In this document: positions 46,426 through 59,559 of the stretch, piece after piece
Numbering within the stretch: the stretch's first letter is position 1
Layout: each line of letters starts with the position of its first letter
Assembly (NCBI GenBank): GCA_936450465.1
Contig: OW388293.1
Coordinates: forward strand, 25,914,860 to 25,978,859
Reading direction: 5' to 3'
Origin: Gibbula magus
Taxonomy: Eukaryota > Mollusca > Gastropoda > Trochida > Trochidae
Length of the DNA stretch: 64,000 nucleotides
Program-made: the position numbers and the translations under genes
Notes under the pieces: model-generated
What the model was told of the DNA's origin: nothing
The model's input: the letters and a program-made list of their open reading frames with translations, nothing else
Database searches by the model: none

Positions 46426-47480
46426 ATGTTTGTTTTTGGTTCAATAGAAGGTCGGAGCTCTCATAGGCATCACAGAATAGGTTATTTTAATTGAAAAGTG
46501 AAGAGCCAAATGTAGTAGGTGTTCAAAATAGGCCTTAAAGGAACAGTCCTATCGAATCAATTTTGTGGAAACGAAACCATAAGTGATTTTCTCCTTCGTT
46601 AATTCTTGAGTACAGTTCGTTTGAAACGTGTTGCTTCCGATGTTATTTAATGATCAACCCCACATAAACAAATACGAGAATCTCATAGAAACTCCATAAA
46701 ATACCCCGGTTGAACTGACCCTTTAGCTTGATTGCTTGAAGCTAAGTTGGTGACCAGAACAACTATACCCAGTCGATTCACTTTTAAATCGTGCATAATG
46801 TACTACTACTACTACTATTTTGTGTATTATGCTAAACAAAGTTTAATCAAGATTAATAAAGTTAGATAAATCCAGTATACACGGTCCCTCGACCGTTGCG
46901 ACAAATGCATACTGTCCTCTATTTACCTTGTTAAATGTTAACCTGTGGTAAATCGTGATAGATATGATAACGTGTTGAGATACGTCCAGTATACGCTTGC
47001 TCTTGAATACTGAGACAAGTGCATAAATGCTGAAATCCAATTTACGACATTCAACGATTAACACTGAAAATGAATGTCATAAAATGCTAGCATTAACTTG
47101 AGAAAGCTCAAATGAAAGTCCAGTTTGCGACTCACCCATTGGCGACCCCTTGAGTGATCTCGACGATGCAGTCACGACGGGTGGTTTAATTAAGATAGGG
47201 AGGACAATTAATATTGGATAGCCTAGGAAATCGCCAGGGAAGCCAGATAGGTTGTTTATTGGTAACCAAGCGTAGTGACAGCAACATTCGTTTCCTGTCT
47301 GCCGAACGATTGAAGAATGTCCTACAGCTGAGTGCATCTTCCTGTCTCAGTACAGTAACAACGAGGCGTGATGTCCATCACCGTGTTTGCCCTAATAAAT
47401 GCCGTTACCATATATCCTCGAATATAACCATCGCGTTATATTTCCTTCCTTGAGCCATTATTTTTCCCAGGTTCTATAGA

Positions 47481-48014
47481 TTACAATTTAACTAGCCGTC
47501 TTTATACTGATGGAATATTCTTGCAATAGCGCTACAACACAAACCTCCCCTTTCAAACCTATTAAAATCGATACAAACAAATAGTCTTCAACTGGTTTCA
47601 GCAGCCATGACAGAAAGATATGTTCGTGCCAACGCGTCGGTAGAGACACTGTGCAAACAATACAAGAACATATGTGGATCTTTACAAAAACAACAAGATG
47701 CAGTTCGATCAGCTTGTACCGTATCTCCTCTAATAGTAACCGGTTCTTATATTGTATCAGCCTTTGCATCTTGACCTAAGAGTTGATAAAATATTCCCCT
47801 TTCCTAAGCCCTAATCACCCCTGGGAGGCGAGGTGATTAGGGCTTAGGAGAAGGGAAATATTGCAGGGGCACTTCGACTTCTGTCATGGCTGCTGCAACC
47901 AGTTGAAGACTATTTGTCTGTATTGATTTTAATTGGTTTGAAAGGGGAGGTTTGTGTTGTAACGCTATTGCAAGAATATTCCACTAGTATAAAGACGGCT
48001 AGTTAAATTGTATG
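47481..48014. mobile_element. Foldback element with ~130-bp arms and a central palindrome
   Basis: The left arm starts TACAATTTAACTAGCCGTCT (47481-47612) and recurs inverted at 47878-48014. The arms share AACACAAACCTCCCCTTTCA and TAGTCTTCAACTGG. A second, independent palindrome (CCTAAGCCCTAATCACC / GGTGATTAGGGCTTAGG) sits in the centre near 47800-47850. Open frames inside are arm artefacts. Confidence 0.85.
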
Positions 48015-48221
48015 AAGAAAGTCCGCAAGATCATTTTGATTATGCATTGCTCTGAAACCTGCTTATATGAACCTATGGTGGCATTGCATTTAATTTGAAG
48101 GTATCGCTGCACCGTAAACCTACTCCGTGTAAAGGGTTCTCTTCAGCAGCTTGTTCTTGGGGCATTTGAACCATGGACCTCTTGACCAGAATAAACGCGC
48201 TAACCACCATGGAAAATTTGA
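48014..48221 (-). mobile_element. tRNA-headed SINE relic
   Basis: The minus strand begins CCATGGTGGTTAGCGCG (A-box region) and GAGGTCCATGGTTCAAATGC (B-box), in tRNA order and spacing. It ends at the GCGGACTTTCTTC block shared with 46334 and 17045. It abuts the right arm of the foldback element. Confidence 0.55.
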
Positions 48222-48484
48222 AAGCAGAGGAAGATTAAAAAAAAGTAGGTTGATACGAATTGAAAGGACTTTGAGGGCTTGTTAAGTTGCTCTGGTCCAG
48301 CACAATGAGCTGTTAGAAATCTACTCGAGTTGGATATGTGCAACCTAACTTCTTGTAGCTGATTATGATATTAGATATCATTACCTTTATGAGTTACCAT
48401 ATATCTTTACAACCATTGAAGAAGTTGACATTAAGAAATATTGATATTATGTTAGATACAAATTCTTAATATTCTTAAAAGGGT

Positions 48485-49045
48485 AAGGATAAAGATCAGA
48501 TTTAACTAATCAAGCTATGAATTCTGGGTCGTTGAAACGTTAGCTCGAACTAATCAAGTTATAAAAATTGCTTCGTTGAAAAGTCTCTAGAATGAACTAA
48601 TCAAGTTGTGAAATTTGCTTCGTTGACAAGTTAAGAAGGAAATAGTCAAATTATGAAATTGCTTCATTGAAACGTTAGATTGAACTAATTAGGTTATGAA
48701 ATTTGTGTTCTTGATGGATTAGATTTAACTAATCAAGTTTAAAATTTATTGCATTGAAATGTTGGCTTGAACCTAATAAGTTATAACATTTGCTTCGCTA
48801 AATATTAGATTGAACTGATCAAGGTATGAAATTTGCTTCGTTGAAAATTTAGAATGAACTATTCAATTATGCAATTTGTTTCATTGAAATGTTGAACTAA
48901 AGTTACGGATTATGTTTCGTTGAAATGTTAAATTGAACTAGTTATGTTGTGAATTGTGCTTCGTTGATAGATTCGTTTGAACTAATCAAGTTAGGAAATG
49001 TGTTTCGTTGAAAGGATATAAAAGTTATTAAATTTGTTTCATTAT
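48485..49045. repeat. Degenerate ~58-bp tandem repeat, ~9 copies
   Basis: The unit has GAACTAATCAAGTTATGAAA and TTTGCTTCGTTGAAACGTTA with many substitutions and small indels. Confidence 0.8.
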
Positions 49046-49127
49046 TTCTTTCTGGTATATCAACAACCCCATTCACTGCTCATCATAGCCCGTCTTCACA
49101 GCGCAGCTGTGTCGCATACACCAACCG

Positions 49128-49376
49128 TCAAAAGAAACGTTACCCCTCTTTGAATTTAAATACCATTAAACGTTATGTGCTCAGATGAACTTGGTTTGTT
49201 GTGTTTTAACATCCCATAACTTGGGCTTTTTGTGCTAAAATTACAAACTTGAGAATGTACTGATAATTATGTTATCGCCATAGTTTCATGGGTGGGGTCA
49301 ATTGTCCTATTTCCGATCAAAGAAAAATGGAAGGGAAATTGTGAAAACGCTGGCAAACGTTTCTTTTGGAGTTTAG
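49128..49376. mobile_element. Short MITE with AAAAGAAACGTT ends
   Basis: The left GTCAAAAGAAACGTTACCC and the right AAACGTTTCTTTTGGAG are imperfect TIRs. The ends match the AAAGAAACGTC family, but the 220-bp interior is different. Confidence 0.6.
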
Positions 49377-50065
49377 TGTACATTTCGTCATTCATCAGTA
49401 ACTGCATGTATTTAGAACATAGATTGTCCCTCCCTCATAAGTAAAGTCTATCTACATACTTAGTATGCAGTAAGTATAACTCGCCTATGGAAGATGCTTT
49501 CGATCATTTCATACCAAAGCATTAACTAAAATAGTATTACGTGGAAGTACGTTTAGTATCCTCTGTGTGTTAATGTTTTAGTATGCCTAAAACATTGAAT
49601 TTGAACTTCTGTTGATTAGTGGTTACGATAAGATTCGCGACACATGACAATTAGCGCTGACTACTTCAAGTCGGTACACAAATCTCACTGTGCCTCTAAT
49701 ACAGATCATTTGTAGGTCGTGACTATATGAGGACCATTATATCGATTATCATGAGTTTTGAACGTTATAATTTGCAATAATGATTACAATATACACATGA
49801 AATTACTTGATTTGTCGATTTGTAAATATATAAACGAGTTAATTGTGGTGAATTCGCAATTCAAATTGTAACGATGTATTGCAGTGAAACCTGCGAGTGT
49901 CGGCTTCAACTGGCCAACTATGAGTGAAACTGCACTGTTTACCAATGGAGCGAGCACCCAAAACTCACTGTATGTGGAACAGGTCAAATACATTTTTTTT
50001 AAAGTTACTAAAACTTGACGGGATTAAATCTCGATCTCTTGGTATGAATTCGTGAATTAATTGCT

Positions 50066-50415
50066 ATAGGACCCTTGTCATGAACGTCCAATATATATAG
50101 ACGTTATAACCCGAGGAGGAGTGTCATATGAGTTTTAAGAATCAAGTGTGAATTTTTGTATTGCCCGAGCGAGAGCGAGGATTATACACAAATATGCCCG
50201 AGCTTCGTAAAAGTCATATGTCACACTTTCAAGCGAAGCTTTTTCTCTACAATGGTTAATTTCATTTGAATTGCTAAGATAGTGAGTACACGATTCATTA
50301 TATAGACATCACGAACAATTGTTTTATGACATTATCAACGACCAACATGAGGGAATTCGACCTGGAGCAATGGTTGCTAGGCAAAAGTGAAAATATGACA
50401 CCGTTCATGATTTGT
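50066..50415. mobile_element. Foldback MITE-like element
   Basis: The outer ends TCATGAACGT and CACCGTTCATGA are inverted. Inner GTGTCATATGA and TCATATGTCACAC are inverted too, around a GC-rich GCCCGAGCGAGAGCGAGG core. Confidence 0.45.
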
Positions 50416-50419
50416 CATT

Positions 50420-52950
50420 GATTAACGCTGCTCACATGAAATAGACTGGGTGGATGCTGGATTGGATGCTATATATGTGAACTCGAAATTATTACTTTAC
50501 AAATATGATCTTTACGAAACCCTACAAACATTCTCTTGTTTCGTAAAATTCATAATAGAGAATTTTCTTTGTACTTGTCGGGAACATTTCATAATGCTGT
50601 ATTAGTATTTATTCAGAACGTACTTAAAACATATTCATTCAATAAAGAGTACTTTGTTATTTATGTATATCTTTTAGAATTACATTACAGTTCGACCCCC
50701 TTCATATGCAAAGACATTATGCTGATATGTGAGTAATGGCAACCATAATCTGAAATTTTATGAACGCCTCGGTAAATATGAATTTTTGTTAAGTTGAAAG
50801 GACTGCAAGTTCCTACATATAATATATTCAACTATATTGTGATGTGATTGATACGGAATAAAACTTCAAATCTTGACAGGAACTTTTGATTTATATCATG
50901 CAAAAAACTGTGACAACCAGTGATGTTTCCCTTACACAGACAACAATTAATGAAAAATGCAAAAGTTTAACAGTTTATAGAAAATGCCTTTTAATACAGT
51001 CCAAGTTCTAAGTAAGCAAGTTTAGATCAATACAATTGCAAAAACAGGTTAATAACAATAAGAAAAGCGTTGAAATATCTTTTAAAATATAACAATATTC
51101 CATGAAATAAACGTTAGTTTATGGATATAGGCTACGGTCTCTTATCTGTACATAGGGAGAACACGAGAAGCGGACCAAAAATCTCAGCAACTTCGTCTAC
51201 GGGAAACATATTAGCCGTTCTTTAGGTTTAGACACAAACATATGAGATTAATGGGGAAGATGACACAGGAAATGACTTGGTAAACTTTATGTGCATTTCA
51301 TAATTTCACTCATTTGAGAGAATTTTTCTCTTCCAACGCCAAGATGTGTCTTGCTCTTAATACACAGGTTACTCAAGTCAGTTCATCCTACATAAGGTAT
51401 GTTATGTACAGTCTTACAATCTGTTAACTATTGTAACACATAATTAATTCTTAATCATTTGACAGTTTTTTGATAGACAATGATAACTTTTATCTATTTT
51501 TACCATGTCTTGTATAAAGTCAGAACTTTTGATCAAATGTTTGTCTATGACTATTACATACAGTAAATTTTTCTTTGGGATCACCCATTTTCTCATATTA
51601 AATATTGGAAAACCTCGACTTACGGTAAATTTTCTCATTTTCTAAAAAATGTTGGTCAATTTATGTCATTTATGAAATATTGATTTATATATACAGAATA
51701 ACCGCTACTTGTAAATACATGAATCATGAATCATTCTATACCATTATCAAACCACATATTTCCTTTAAAGCGAAATTCAGTCTTTTTAAAAATATTTTAT
51801 TTGGCCTTGACACATGCCAAAATACCGTATAACTGATTCCAGTTGCACTTAACTTGCATTGTCAACCCCAATCGCCGAACCTTTGATAATTACCTGTTAC
51901 ATATGACAATCGAATAGCATTTTACATATACTTTCTACTTTATATTGACATACACTTTATATCGTCACTATACTGAGTCAAATAGCATTATGAACAGCGA
52001 CATTTCGCCAACAGTCATATCAGTACTTCTCGAAAATAATAACACCATGTACATGTATAACGTATGACAAATGTGACTCCAGCAATTGAATGAACGTCCC
52101 TTAAATATGCTTTATCCTTCCGTTTGGTTTTATACACGTGAATGCAGCGTCGTTACAAAACAAAGACACCAGATGCTCGTTATATATGGTTCAAGGTGTT
52201 AACAGGTGAAAAGTAGTAATTAGCAGAATGTAAATGTTTCAAATACATAACACGTTCATTCTATGAGCTAAGATATTGATTGGCTGGTTATTTACAATTA
52301 AGACACCTGCTGGTGATATGAAGGCGTTGATTGATGGTTATTGATGGTTTCGTTTGCTTATATGATTATATCACTGGAAACTATTCTTTGTATAATAGGG
52401 AAGTGAAGTGTTGACGGTTAGTAGAACACTCCAAGTTAATATTTCAAACTTATTCCATTTCCTAAGCTTAGGGGCGAGATATCGCAGTTGTTCACACATT
52501 CAGTTTCGGATCATCTACTTTGCTTAGACATTGCTAGACAAGTTGTTTACAATGCAAATGTTTCAGCTGCTGGGGCATGTCAAACTGATTGTCGGCTACT
52601 GACTAATGATATTGATTGTGGATGTACTGACAGTAATCGTCTTTCATTTCCATTGAAATGTTGAATTTTAGCAGAAAATGAGTATGTTTGTTTCAAATAT
52701 AAGTCACAGTCTTAGTTATTGATTGGCAGGTGTTTCCAATACATTATCGATATATACATCGAAAGTTAGTTATGTATAAAGGTGTTGGCAGGTTGGTGTA
52801 TTATTGACAAGCTTGTACATTTCATAAGATTAGCTGTCATGGAGACATGTTGGTCGGTTATTGAAGTGTTGACGTGTATCAGCTAATGTCTCAAATATGT
52901 TTCATTTCCCGTGCTTAGATATCGATTGGCCATCTGTTTACAACATAAGG
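50420..52950. other. No gene recognised
   Basis: AT-rich non-coding sequence with no clear TIR or tandem structure. Confidence 0.4.
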
Positions 52951-52956
52951 TTTCCT

Positions 52957-53092
52957 CTGCTCGTTATATATCATGTGTTTGATGGGTGGTCTGCTCGTTA
53001 TATATCATGTGTTTGATGGGTGGTCTGCTCGTTATATATCATGTGTTTGATGGGTGGTCTGCTCGTTATATATCATGTGTTTGATGGGTGGC
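52957..53092. repeat. 34-bp tandem repeat, 4 copies
   Basis: CTGCTCGTTATATATCATGT plus GTTTGATGGGTGGT, nearly identical copies. Confidence 0.95.
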
Positions 53093-53198
53093 TAGCTGGT
53101 ATTGATACGAGCTCGAGGTTGTAGATTTATTTTGTCTGAGAGGTTACAAAATCCCAATATGTGACTTGAATGTATTGTCACTGTACAACATGTTGTTA

Positions 53199-54720
53199 CA
53201 TTCAATTCAATTCTTTATTTCGTATGAGTGGCCTCCGGCCCATATACAGGTAACAGTGAGCAGGTTGGACATGTTACAATAGCAACTGACTCCTCAGACG
53301 GAGTGCATGATGGATATAGAGCTGTAGTGTAATAACAATGTCTGTATCACATGATGACATTAAATTGATGAAACTGTATTTTAAATCATATGGCCTGCAG
53401 ACAGGCAGTAAATATATTAATCTCAAGTCGTCAAAGGCTGGACAAACCATAATAAAATGGAATTCATCTTCAATATGATCCAGTTAACATACTCTGCATA
53501 AGCGCAGTGATCTTATAACATTACAATATTGCCCAAGTTCAGCTTGTAGTCTTACCATTCTAATACGAAGTTTCGTCATTTCACGACGGTAAAGGGAACA
53601 ATCACTATGAGTTAAATACAATTCCGGTTTTAAATTCAACTTAAATTCAGAATAATACTCATACCTGCTACTAGACTGCAAAGCGGATTTCCACTCCTGA
53701 GTAAGAATATCAGTAACCCGTTGTTTAAATTCCGAGAGAAATAATTCCACACTCCCTATTCCTTGAAACAACCAGACGTAGCCAAACCCGTAACTTAAAA
53801 GCACATTCTTAACCGAAGAAGCCCATGTATGACGATTAACGCTATCTAAAGAGTATAACATTTTATATGCCTTAAATGGGTAGCGTTGCGCCGGCAAACT
53901 AATAATTCTTAGCCAAAATTTAATACACCTTAACAAGGACGCTAGAATAAGAATACATTGTCCGCAAGACCTCATATAAAGCCTCCTTTGCCTTGATAGA
54001 GACAAAATTACAACTCTGAGAATAACTTAGTTGACTTGTAAGAACTAAACCAAGATAATTATAGTTAGAGGTTACATGAACAGAGTCACCACAATATTTC
54101 CACTTCTCGAAACGAGATAATCTGCCGCCTTTTCTAAAGACCATTATTTTGGTTTTTGACATATTAACTGTTAAATCCCAGGACTCACAATAACTTTGGA
54201 GAATATCAAGTCGCTTCTGTAAACCATTTACACGGTCTGCAACAAGGACAACATCATCTGCGAAGAGTAACAAGAAAACTTCGATGATATCCGGATACAA
54301 CTGAATACCTCTGCTGTTTGAATTAATTATTTCATTCGCCAACTCATTTATGAATAGGGAGAATAATACAGGACTCAAGACACAGCCTTGTCTAACTCCA
54401 TTTGGACAATGGAAGAAATCTGAAAAACCGTCATTTGTCTTGACACAGGACCTAAATACTTTATACATACTTTAACACTAGAGAACAACTTCCCCTTCAA
54501 ACCAATTCTGCGAAGAAGTAACAACAATTTATTCCTATTAACACTATCAAAGGCCTTTTTGAAATCAACAAGGGTAACATACAGACTACCCTTAGTTTTG
54601 GAAAGATACTTTTGTACAAGTGAACATAATGTATTGAAAAAGGTTATCAGCTATAGAATATCAGGCCCTGAACCCAGACTGAGACTCCGAAATAAGAGTT
54701 ACATCTTGTAATAAAAGATA
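53199..54720 (-). mobile_element. 5'-truncated non-LTR retrotransposon
   Basis: Minus-strand element. It starts near 54720 within the reverse transcriptase (ISESQSGFRA), continues through YVTLVDFKKAFDSVNRNKLL, GVRQGCVLSPVLFSLFINEL, the catalytic LFADDVVLVA (about 54270-54245) and SNYNYLGLVL. It ends in a 3' UTR with AAATAAAG and a short ATTGAATTGAAT tail (53199-53212). Stop codons (one in SGFRA*) and frameshifts (near 54480 and 53960) inactivate it. There is no endonuclease domain. The clade is not assigned. Confidence 0.85.
53920..54700 (-). pseudogene. Reverse transcriptase, broken
   Basis: Palm and fingers of a LINE reverse transcriptase: FKKAFDSV (first catalytic Asp), VRQGCVLSP and FADD. 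At about 54480 the frame is interrupted by a stop just before MYKVFRSCVKT. The downstream segment 53484-54005, in another frame, is the post-RT region with a Cys-containing tail (CSLYRREMTKLRIR). Confidence 0.8.
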
Positions 54721-55662
54721 CATTTTGGTTTTAGTGCTTGTTCTCATGCACCCTGATCCTTCTCGTACGAAATATATTAAAAGATCTTAAAAGATCATTT
54801 TAAAACAATATGTATTACAAACAGATGCATTGGCTTCATCCTGAATATGTGCCATATTTGTAATAAGAAAAATAAGTGAGTTAATTTTTTAAAACAAAAT
54901 ATGTAAGATTATCAAAATAGTATTTCAAATATATTCATTACATTTTTTAAAAAATAAAATATAGGTTTGTTTCTTTTCTATTATTAAAATCTGAATAATT
55001 TTCCAGTAAATCAATACTAGATTTTCAAGGATAATTAATGGTTTTCTAATGTAAAAACTGTTAGAAAAACAATAATTGATTAATAACTTTCAAAAGCTTT
55101 CTGATGTTGTTTCCATAAGCATTTTGAATTTAATTCAGTAAACCAAATAAATCCTTATCATACCATGTTTAAATTCCGAAATTAATGTGTTTGTATCCGT
55201 TGCGCATTTCACACGGTAAAGTTGTAAAGTGTAATGGCGACAAACATCAAATTTATACACACTTGATTAAATATACAATTTGATTTCACACACCTTCAAC
55301 ACTGACGTACCTTGCAATGAAAACACAAAGAGAAATCTAAAATTGGCATTTATTTACAAATAAATATTATGTCAAACCTTGAACTTGGACACAGTAAACA
55401 AAACCGGGAAATATTGTCATGCTGCCACAACATACAGGAGGGAAGGTTATTTAATATGCGGATCATAAAGTTCAGGGTTTATCTTGAGAGTTCACAGTCA
55501 GATCGAACCGTGTCTCGTTGGGTTGAAGCAAACTTCATTGATACGCCATGTTTGAAGATACGCTCCTTGTTTGTCTACATGCTCCTTGTATGTTTTGTGT
55601 GCAAAGTGTTTGTATGTTTTGTATGTCAGGATGATGAAAGTAACATGGGTTCGTATACGTAT

Positions 55663-56200
55663 GAACCGAGAAACAACAAAAATTATACCAAATTTTCAAC
55701 ACGTCAAACTCAAACTAAACAAATATTTCTGTATGTGATGAAGATACATCTGGTAAAGAGATTTTAAGAGAAGTTTCATCCATGAGAGTATTTTATTAAT
55801 ATTTTACATTGATATCGGCTCAAACACACATAGGGTGCTGGAATAGCTATTTCAAAACTTTTTGGATATAATGTTTGATATTTAAGGTGAAATTGTATGA
55901 AATACTGAAATTATGTTTGTACACGATCTGTCAGGATAATGTTCCTCCTTTGAGGCATCAGTTGCTGTATGATGTCATAAAACAAATAAAAACAACATAT
56001 TTCAGTCTCCCATCTCATTAGGTTACAGAGATTTCTAAACGACGATTTTTTTAAAGATCGTCTTTTTGGAAACATGATCAGATTATGTTTAAAATATATA
56101 AATTAAGTTTAGTTGGCTTAAGAGATGTGTAACAATGTTTCAGTCATGTCGTGGATGAAGATATCTAGCTTTTTGTTTATATCGTTTCGTTTGTCCCTTG
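55663..56200. mobile_element. AAAGAAACGTC MITE family, copy 2 (diverged)
   Basis: Blocks GGCTCAAACACACATAGGGT, GAATAGCTATTTCAAA, ATGTTTGATATTTAAGG and TTAGTTGGCTT match the copy at 57733-58250. The ends are eroded (GAGAAACAACAAAAATTATACC left, CGTTTCGTTTGTCC right). The plus-strand open frame 55369-55767 runs into it and is probably spurious. Confidence 0.6.
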
Positions 56201-56774
56201 GCGTAGAAGCAACTGGGCGATCTCTGAAATTATAGTTTTTTACGAACTTCAAAATTTGATAAATTAAATGAATTAAAAGGAGTCTCTAAGACCTCTTCGA
56301 GCTCCCATATATTGAGTTTTTGTCAACTCGATTAGGCTTGTTATAGACTTGCTTTGGCTGTTATCAAATAACTACGTTTAGTTGTTTTTGAGTCACAAAA
56401 GTTTTAGTGAAGGGTCATCTGGATTTGAACTCTTAACTTCAGGGAATGGCTTGAAACTAGCTAGGTGGTACACTGTTGTTCACAGTTACCTCCCTTCCGG
56501 AAACTTCCCTTGTCCAGAAACAATGTTTTGGATCTATCCCGATCTTCTTTCTCCTCCATGAATGTTAGATGTACAAAACTACAGACTTAACTTGAAAGCG
56601 TGCTCAATTAGAATAAATCATTTAATGGGATCAATTAAAGATATTTAACAGTCCGGAAATACTGCTGAAATAAAGGACACTGAATTAAACATTACTTTAA
56701 ATTTAGATTTCTTTTGTCATGATGTCATCTTTTTATCGGTTCTGACAATGTGACGTACAATGAGTGATGTTTAG

Positions 56775-57100
56775 TCAGTCACATAGTCTTCAGGCTTCAT
56801 CTGTCTTCTACTACTGGTCTGGGTTGGACAGCTCTGTGTGGTCCTAGTTGACGGTGCCGAGTCGAACAAGAAGTAACACAGATCTGTACCAGTTTTCTTT
56901 CACCATTCTCTTGACCACTTTCACAGAGTTCTCAACTTTCCCATTGGACTGGAGAAAGGTGGTCCGTTGTCAGACATGACTTGAACAGGAATATCATAAT
57001 TTGCTGCTTCAACTCTTTGGTGACAGTCCTTGCTGTCTTGTCATGTAGTCTGTCTATTTTGAAACAGTCTGAGTAGTAATCCGTGGTTTCCTGCTGCTTT
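56775..57100 (-). pseudogene. LTR-retrotransposon (Ty3/Gypsy-type) integrase relic
   Basis: The minus strand reads TTDYYSDCFKIDRLHDKTAR and TVTKELKQQ, a match to the Gypsy integrase core after its first catalytic Asp. A shifted frame then has SDNGPPFS (second Asp) followed directly by NGKVENSVKVVKRMV, the region holding the catalytic Glu. The residues normally between these two blocks are deleted. No LTRs, gag or other pol domains were found. Confidence 0.65.
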
Positions 57101-57732
57101 TCTTTCTGTTGATCATTATCTGGTATCGTTTTTATCGGTGATTCATTCACTTAGATTTTACAACCTGTATAGTTGATTGTCTTATTATATATTTAATTTA
57201 TTATTGACATTTCGCAACGAGTTTGAAATGTGTTTCCCCAGTAGAAATATGTATGTACACCGTTACCGAGTCTATGTTTTATCCGCGCAAAGCATTGTGG
57301 ACGACTCGTAAACATAAGATAGATAACGAAAACGATGAACAACATTGATCTATTGCATAATCATGTTCAACAAACATATTTTCTGTATTTTCTTCTTTTC
57401 TGAGACTGCCATTCCCCTAGTCTCGAGCGTTAGTTATCATGTTCTTCGTCATAAGCAAGAGAGTTGCCTTAGACCAATGGCATTAGATTCAGTGACACAC
57501 GATTTAATCGAGAGCGCCGGTTTCTCTTAAACAAAATTCCATAGGCTTGTCGTGATATGAAAATGATTTCTGATATGTCATGGTTTAGGTGAAATATGGT
57601 GTCTCGATTGGTATTGTTTAAAGATGTTGATACTTTATCTACTTTATTTGTACTAGAAACACAGAGAGACCTGATGTCACCTTCATCTACTCACATCTGT
57701 ATGCACTTCAAGTCATGTATTTTATATATATA

Positions 57733-58250
57733 TATACTCACGTGCAAAAGAAACGTCCCCACATTTTTAAGAGAGTATAAAACAAAAGAAAGTATATATT
57801 GTATGTATTCGAGAGACATTCGTCATGTTTAGTAAAAAGTACATGTACTCACACTTTTTCATACACCAGAGTATGATACTTTTATTATCATGTCCGTTCA
57901 AACACACTTGGGGTCCTGAAATCGCTATTTCAAAGGGGTTTTCTGAACCTTATGTTTGATATTTAAGGTAAATATTATGAAATATGGAAATTATGTTACT
58001 TAGATGTTGTCGACATAAATTACCTGCGTGAACTTAAATTTAACGCAGGACGTCATGGACCGAATAACCCTTATCCAATCCTATCCTATCTCGCCGAGTT
58101 AAGGAGATTTGAAAACCACGATTTATTAAAACGATAAATGAACAGATAATGTTTTGAAATTAGTTTTGTTGGCTTCTGAAGACATGATGTTACTCTGTAT
58201 ATTGGGTTGATCTATCTTGTTGTTTGTATGGGACGCTTCTTTTGCACGAG
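57733..58250. mobile_element. AAAGAAACGTC MITE family, copy 3 (best preserved)
   Basis: The left end CTCACGTGCAAAAGAAACGTC and the right end GGACGCTTCTTTTGCACGAG are 20-bp TIRs with about two mismatches. The interior is shared with 15366-15893 (inverted) and 55663-56200. The left end sits in a TA-rich run (TATATATATAC), consistent with a TA target. Confidence 0.8.
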
Positions 58251-59191
58251 ATTTTAGTTTTGCTCTTAACACGTCCCCGGAAATCTGAAGGAAGTAACCC
58301 CTGTGGGAAGAGAATGGTGTAAATGTATTTAAATCACCGGGCATGATCATGGATATAAGAAGACAAGAACATATTTTTAACAATAAACTCACTTCAAATA
58401 TATATTCTGTGTGTAATTAACACTGAAAATGATATGAACTAAAGTAGTATTGGTATATATATATATATATTGTCAAAAGTCAAAATGTGTCTAAAATAAG
58501 TCAGAAGTCAAACATGGGTTCCAACGTGGATAGCTACACTGAGTATGTCCTGAAAATAGCACGTACTTACAATAATAAACTTACACAAGTCTACACGTGC
58601 ACCATGCACAAGTGGACACGAGAGTTAGACTTGACCCTCGGTGGAGACTGGACAAGGACTGGACTGTTGTTTGTAATCAAGTAGGGTTTTCTGTCTTAAG
58701 CTCAAGAAACAGTGTGTCTCTCTTTAGCTTAAATGCTCCCCTTAAAAGGTCAGAGTTGAGTTAGCAGAATAACGAGGGTTAAAAACGAAACTATAGAAAC
58801 AGTTAGGTTAGCAAACTGAGAGGGCTGTAGAAGGATAGTGAAGAGATTTCTAGTAGGTGATGCACATAATTAGAAGAAAATCAACGTTTCGTGATACCAC
58901 TGCATTATATACAAGTCTCATTCCGTCAACTCTGGGTTAGGTTTTATTAAATGACTGGCAATTTGTTAGTCCTTGAAGAACAAGCAGATTTCCTAAATTG
59001 AGAGAAAAGCGCAGGGTCCATATAGAGATTTGCGCTATAGAAATGTTATCTTTTATTTTATCATTATTTTAAAGACAGACTGTCGAATTTACACTTGACG
59101 TTAGTAACTTGAAGATTCAGCAGGGCTTGGCTATGTTGTGAATACGAAACTTGAAGGGAAATACCTCTTTATGGGTTTGTTATTTAGGTAA

Positions 59192-59556
59192 ACTAAACAT
59201 AATAATATAATTCATTTATAAAGCGCCTTATATCCACCGTCAAGATTCTCAGTGGCGCTATAAATTCACATTATTACCCTGGTATAAGGACCAATGTCGT
59301 TCCTTTTTTCATTCTCAACTGCCAATTAAGGCGCTCAAAGTTTATCAGTCACATTGCCTTCACTTCCAAATCAGGTACTCAATTGTACTGCTGAGTGAAC
59401 AGAGGCACACTTCGAATAAAGTCCCTTGCCCAAGGTAACACCACGAGCCTCTCAACTCATGTCTCAGTGTGTGGCAGGGAATCACCCTTTAAACTCTCAG
59501 TTTTTAGTCAGCAATAAGGCGGGTAACCAACCCATCCAGCGAGCCACGCCCGTTGT
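59192..59556 (-). mobile_element. SINE with tRNA-like head
   Basis: The minus strand begins GGGCGTGGCTCGCTGGATGG (A-box region) and GGTTGGTTACCCGCC, continues to a damaged B-box before CCCTGCCACACACTGAG, and then has the conserved-core-like CCTTGGGCAAGGGAC. It ends GGCGCTTTATAAATGAATTA and an AT-rich tail. This combination recurs in SINEs of many marine animals (remembered, not searched). Confidence 0.6.
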
Positions 59557-59559
59557 TGC

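Noticed and set aside
55369..55767. 132-residue plus-strand protein
   Set aside because: Its second half lies in a MITE copy, there is no domain, and no splice or codon signal supports it.
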